DNA of 7,024 bases from JADJLQ01 sp034439915. Lineage in GTDB: Bacteria > Bacteroidota > Bacteroidia > Chitinophagales > Saprospiraceae. This document shows, in pieces, positions 3,979-7,024 of this stretch. Numbering within the stretch: position 1 is the stretch's first letter; each line of letters begins with the position of its first letter. The notes beneath the pieces were generated by a model. That model was not told where the DNA came from. It saw only the letters and a program-made list of their open reading frames with translations, and made no database searches. Location: the NCBI GenBank assembly GCA_034439915.1, contig JAWXBI010000066.1, positions 1 through 7,024 of the forward strand. Direction: 5' to 3'. The position numbers and the translations under genes are program-made.

Positions 3979-5631
3979 ATGATAGATAAAATTAATCCAA
4001 CCAAAACAGCCACCTGGTCAAAACTAAAAGCCCATTTTGAACAGGTCAGGGGCCTTCAAATGATCGATTTATTCCATGAAGACCCAAGCCGTTTTTATCA
4101 ATTTCACCTAAACTGGAACGATTTCTTAATCGATTTTTCGAAGAACAGGATCACCTATGAGACCCTGGAACTCCTGATCGAATTGGCCCGGGAATGCCGG
4201 CTTTCCAATGGCATCGAAGCCATGTTTACCGGTATCCGGATCAATGAAACCGAAGGCCGTGCGGTTTTGCATACGGCCCTGCGTAACCCAGTTAATTTTC
4301 CCGGAAACAACTCGGGGGTAGATTTCAGGCCGGAAATCGGTGTCGTCCTCACCCAAATGGAAAACTTCTGCAACAACCTGCACGAGGGGCGGTATACCGG
4401 ATATGATGGTTCGAGGATTACCGATATCGTAAATATTGGAATTGGCGGTTCAGACCTGGGTTCGGTCATGGTCACGGAAGCACTCAAACCCTATTGGGAC
4501 CAGGGCATCACCCCTCATTTTGTATCCAATGTGGACGGCAGTCATTTGTACCAGGTCATTCAAAAAGTAAACCGGTCCTCTACCTTATTCATTATCTCAT
4601 CAAAGACATTTACCACCCAGGAAACCATGACTAATGCGCAGAGCGCAAAGGATTGGTTTTTGGAAGGTGCCACGGAAGACCAGATTTCCAAACATTTTGT
4701 GGCGGTGTCCACCAATGCAAAAGCAGTTGCCGAATTTGGCATTGACCTGGCCAATATGTTCCCGTTCTGGGATTGGGTGGGAGGCCGGTATTCATTGACT
4801 TCCGCTATTGGCCTGCCCATTGCCTGTACCATTGGATTTGCCCGGTTTAAAGAATTGCTGACCGGATTTTATCAAATGGACCAACACTTCCGAACCACCC
4901 CCTTCGAAAAAAATATTCCCGTCGTCCTTGCCCTTATTGGAATCTGGTACAATAATTTTTTTGAGTCCGAGACGGAAGCCTTGCTGCCCTACGACCAATA
5001 CCTTCATCGCTTTCCGGCTTATTTCCAACAGGGAAATATGGAAAGCAACGGTAAACGGATAGACCGCAATGGACAACCTTTAGATTATCAAACCGGGCCC
5101 ATCATCTGGGGTGAGCCCGGCACCAATGGCCAGCATGCTTTTTATCAATTGATCCATCAGGGGACCCGGATCATTCCTGCAGATTTTATTGGAATTGCTC
5201 AATCACACAACCCATTGTCTGACCATCACCCCAAACTCATGGCCAATTTTTTTGCCCAACCGGAAGCTCTGCTGAATGGCAAATCAGCGGAGGAAGTCCG
5301 CGAAGAATTAAATGCTTCCTCATTAACGGAAGAAGCTAAAGACGCCCTGGTTCCTTTTAAAGTATTCGATGGAAACAGGCCTACCAATTCCATCCTGATA
5401 AAAAAACTTACCCCTACTACACTGGGCAGCCTGATTGCGATGTATGAACATAAAATTTTTACCCAGGGGTGGATCTGGAATATATTTTCTTTTGATCAGT
5501 TTGGAGTTGAACTCGGGAAAAAACTGGCCACTGCGATATTGGTGGAATTGGATGATAATAAACCCATCATGTCCCACGATAGTTCTACCAACGGATTGAT
5601 CAATGCTTATAAAGATATGCGAACCTCCTGA
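3979..5631 (+). CDS. pgi: Glucose-6-phosphate isomerase
   Basis: The 550-residue enzyme interconverts glucose-6-phosphate and fructose-6-phosphate in the cytoplasm (glycolysis and gluconeogenesis). It has the two SIS sugar-isomerase domains of the long, E. coli-like PGI class (E. coli, 549 residues). Visible motifs are NIGIGGSDLG (152-161), the phosphate-binding SSKTFTTQET (207-216), PGI signature 1 in WVGGRYSLTSAIG (266-278, R270), the catalytic base E355 in MESNGK, H386 in GTNGQHAF, and signature 2 SFDQFGVELGKK with K514. These residues fall at the same numbers as in E. coli, so the protein is full length without indels in the core. The start ATG at 3979 follows a TAATTAA leader with no Shine-Dalgarno sequence. 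Its stop TGA shares one base with the manA ATG, so the two are probably cotranscribed and coupled. Confidence 0.98.
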   Translation: MIDKINPTKTATWSKLKAHFEQVRGLQMIDLFHEDPSRFYQFHLNWNDFLIDFSKNRITYETLELLIELARECRLSNGIEAMFTGIRINETEGRAVLHTALRNPVNFPGNNSGVDFRPEIGVVLTQMENFCNNLHEGRYTGYDGSRITDIVNIGIGGSDLGSVMVTEALKPYWDQGITPHFVSNVDGSHLYQVIQKVNRSSTLFIISSKTFTTQETMTNAQSAKDWFLEGATEDQISKHFVAVSTNAKAVAEFGIDLANMFPFWDWVGGRYSLTSAIGLPIACTIGFARFKELLTGFYQMDQHFRTTPFEKNIPVVLALIGIWYNNFFESETEALLPYDQYLHRFPAYFQQGNMESNGKRIDRNGQPLDYQTGPIIWGEPGTNGQHAFYQLIHQGTRIIPADFIGIAQSHNPLSDHHPKLMANFFAQPEALLNGKSAEEVREELNASSLTEEAKDALVPFKVFDGNRPTNSILIKKLTPTTLGSLIAMYEHKIFTQGWIWNIFSFDQFGVELGKKLATAILVELDDNKPIMSHDSSTNGLINAYKDMRTS

Positions 5632-6818
5632 TGAATTCAGTGTACCGTCTTTATCCCAATATTCAACATTATGCCTGGGGCGGCAATGAATATATTCCCC
5701 AATGGCTGGGACTACCGCCGGACGGGCAGCCCTACGCAGAAGCCTGGTATGGAGCCCACCCTACTCATCCTTCCAATTTGCTGATAGAGGATGGAGTCAT
5801 CCCCTTAAATGACTGGATCGCAGATCACGCCGCAGAGGCCCTGGGCCAGGAATCTGTCCAAAAGTATGGCCCCCGTTTGCCTTTTTTATTAAAGGTGCTT
5901 GACGTAAAAGACATGTTGTCGATTCAGCTCCATCCGGACAAGGCCGGTGCAATGGTCGGTTTTGAAGAGGAAAATATAAAAGGGATTCCCTTGTCTGCTT
6001 CCCATCGAAATTATAAAGATGACAATCACAAACCTGAATTGTTGATTGCCTTATCTGATTTTTGGATGTTGCAGGGATTTGAAAACCTGTCGGTGATAAA
6101 AGACAGGTTGGAATCCCTGGTTCCGGGGTTCCTTAAGCAGGTGTCGGAAATTTCCTGGCAAAGTTTGATGGCTAAAATCTGGTCCCTGGAGGAGGACGAG
6201 AAGAATGAATGGTGCTGGCAACTGCAAACCCAACTTGCCCAGGCTTTCATTGAGGATAAAAAGAACATCCGGTATTGGCTGATCAAAGCATTAAATACCT
6301 ATCCTCCGGCCGAAGGAAATTTTGACCGTGGCCTGTTGGTGATGCTGATGATGCATATACATCATCTCAAACCAGGCGAAGCCGGTTACCAGGCACCGGG
6401 TGTCCTCCATGCTTACCTGGAAGGGCAGAATGTGGAGTTGATGTCCAATTCGGATAATGTTTTACGGGGCGGATTGACCCCCAAGCACATCGATGCAGTG
6501 GAATTGATGAAACACCTCAATACGGATTCAGCCGGACAATGTATACTGGATCCTATGTATTTAATGGATGATGAGATCGTTTTTTCGCCTCCGGTACCCG
6601 ATTTCCTGATCAAACAATTTATTATCCAACCCGGTACTAAAAAGCTAATACAGTTTAATACTGCGTCTATTTTATTATCCCAGCATGGCAACCTGGACCT
6701 GGAAGAAGGTAACGTATTACCCGAAGGGGATAGCTTGTTTATTCCTGCTTATAAGTTGCTGGATGTCAGCTCAGTAGATGGTATGGCAAAATTTTTTGTG
6801 GCAACGAGTATTATTTAG
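5631..6818 (+). CDS. manA: Mannose-6-phosphate isomerase, class I (zinc-dependent)
   Basis: The 395-residue enzyme interconverts mannose-6-phosphate and fructose-6-phosphate, feeding mannose into glycolysis or supplying mannose for GDP-sugars and glycans. It is a type I PMI of the cupin fold. The zinc ligands are visible: Q99 and H101 in SIQLHPDKAG, E136 in HKPELL, and H260 in PGVLHAYLEG. The substrate-binding segment is NSDNVLRGGLTPKHID (273-288), with R279 as the usual catalytic or binding arginine. The N-terminus YPNIQHYAWGG and the EAWYGAHPTHPS segment are family-typical. Length is close to E. coli ManA (391). The ATG at 5631 overlaps the pgi stop as TGATG, which favours translation by reinitiation. 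Both enzymes share fructose-6-phosphate, giving a glucose-6-P to mannose-6-P route from one transcript. The gene ends in TAG; no T-tailed terminator follows. Confidence 0.97.
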   Translation: MNSVYRLYPNIQHYAWGGNEYIPQWLGLPPDGQPYAEAWYGAHPTHPSNLLIEDGVIPLNDWIADHAAEALGQESVQKYGPRLPFLLKVLDVKDMLSIQLHPDKAGAMVGFEEENIKGIPLSASHRNYKDDNHKPELLIALSDFWMLQGFENLSVIKDRLESLVPGFLKQVSEISWQSLMAKIWSLEEDEKNEWCWQLQTQLAQAFIEDKKNIRYWLIKALNTYPPAEGNFDRGLLVMLMMHIHHLKPGEAGYQAPGVLHAYLEGQNVELMSNSDNVLRGGLTPKHIDAVELMKHLNTDSAGQCILDPMYLMDDEIVFSPPVPDFLIKQFIIQPGTKKLIQFNTASILLSQHGNLDLEEGNVLPEGDSLFIPAYKLLDVSSVDGMAKFFVATSII

Positions 6819-6828
6819 GTAGTTGGTG

Positions 6829-6846
6829 TCCCGAGGAATTTCGGGA
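6829..6846. repeat. Short hairpin after manA
   Basis: TCCCGA (6829-6834) and TCGGGA (6841-6846) form a 6-bp stem with loop GGAATT, 10 bases after the manA stop. No T-tract follows, so it is not a standard intrinsic terminator. It may stabilise the mRNA 3' end or be a REP-like dispersed element. Confidence 0.45.
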
Positions 6847-6905
6847 GGTTGTTGGTGGTTGGCCCACTAGCCGCTACCCAGTCGCTCAATCCCGGCAACA
6901 GCCCT

Positions 6906-7024
6906 GTTACCCCTTTCACCTTTCCCCTTTTACCCTTGACCTTTAACCCTTGACCCTTCACCTTTAACCCTTCCCCTTTCCCCCTTGACCTTTTACCCTT
7001 TCCCCTTTTACCCTTCCCCTTTCC
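6906..7024. repeat. Degenerate pyrimidine-rich repeat, open at right edge
   Basis: From about 6906 the plus strand is almost only C and T, with single or double purines at spaced intervals: units of 6-8 bases such as CCCTTTTA, CCCTTGA, CCTTTAA, CCCTTCA and CCCCTTT. The minus strand therefore carries runs of two to five G about every 6-8 bases. It encodes nothing recognisable. The units vary in length and sequence, so it is a decayed or slippage-prone simple repeat and not a precise array. It continues beyond 7024. Confidence 0.75.

Noticed and set aside
6906..7024. CRISPR array
   Set aside because: There are no constant repeats of 20-40 bases with unique spacers; units are 6-8 bases and variable.

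Overview
The window looks like a chromosomal segment of a member of the Bacteroidota, possibly a Saprospiria-like lineage. Three things point there. The tyrosine recombinase is of the IntDOT/Bacteroidetes type. One promoter fits the Bacteroidetes -33 TTTG / -7 TANNTTTG pattern. Genes have A/T-rich leaders without a clear Shine-Dalgarno sequence. The species cannot be fixed from the sequence alone.

Positions 1 to about 2517 are the integrase-end of an integrative mobile element whose body continues off the left edge. All its genes read leftward: a tyrosine integrase (1051-2337), two tandem excisionase/AlpA-like helix-turn-helix proteins (592-798 and 266-583), and the start of a third protein (1-269) that resembles Bacteroidota RepA-like AAA ATPases and is coupled to the second HTH gene by an ATGA overlap. 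The element ends at 2503-2548 in the 3' half of a tRNA-Ala(TGC) gene with no 5' half. I read this as the attachment-site junction. The anticodon-loop sequence TTTGCAAGCA of that tRNA occurs twice more, in tandem, between the integrase start and the junction.

Positions 2549-3039 hold no intact gene but are full of debris: the tRNA terminator, a broken GIY-YIG endonuclease gene with two apparent single-base deletions (absent from simple ORF calling), and a second tRNA-like fragment with an oversized anticodon arm that stops in the T-loop.

Positions 3040-6818 are ordinary chromosome. There is rpmE2 (ribosomal protein L31 type B, leftward, with promoter and terminator), yraN (UPF0102 nuclease-fold protein, leftward), and a rightward pair, pgi and manA, sharing one base at the stop/start (TGATG). 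Pgi and ManA both act on fructose-6-phosphate, so the pair links glucose-6-phosphate, fructose-6-phosphate and mannose-6-phosphate.

Positions 6819-7024 contain a small hairpin and then a strongly strand-asymmetric, degenerate CCCTTT(A)-type repeat that runs off the right edge.
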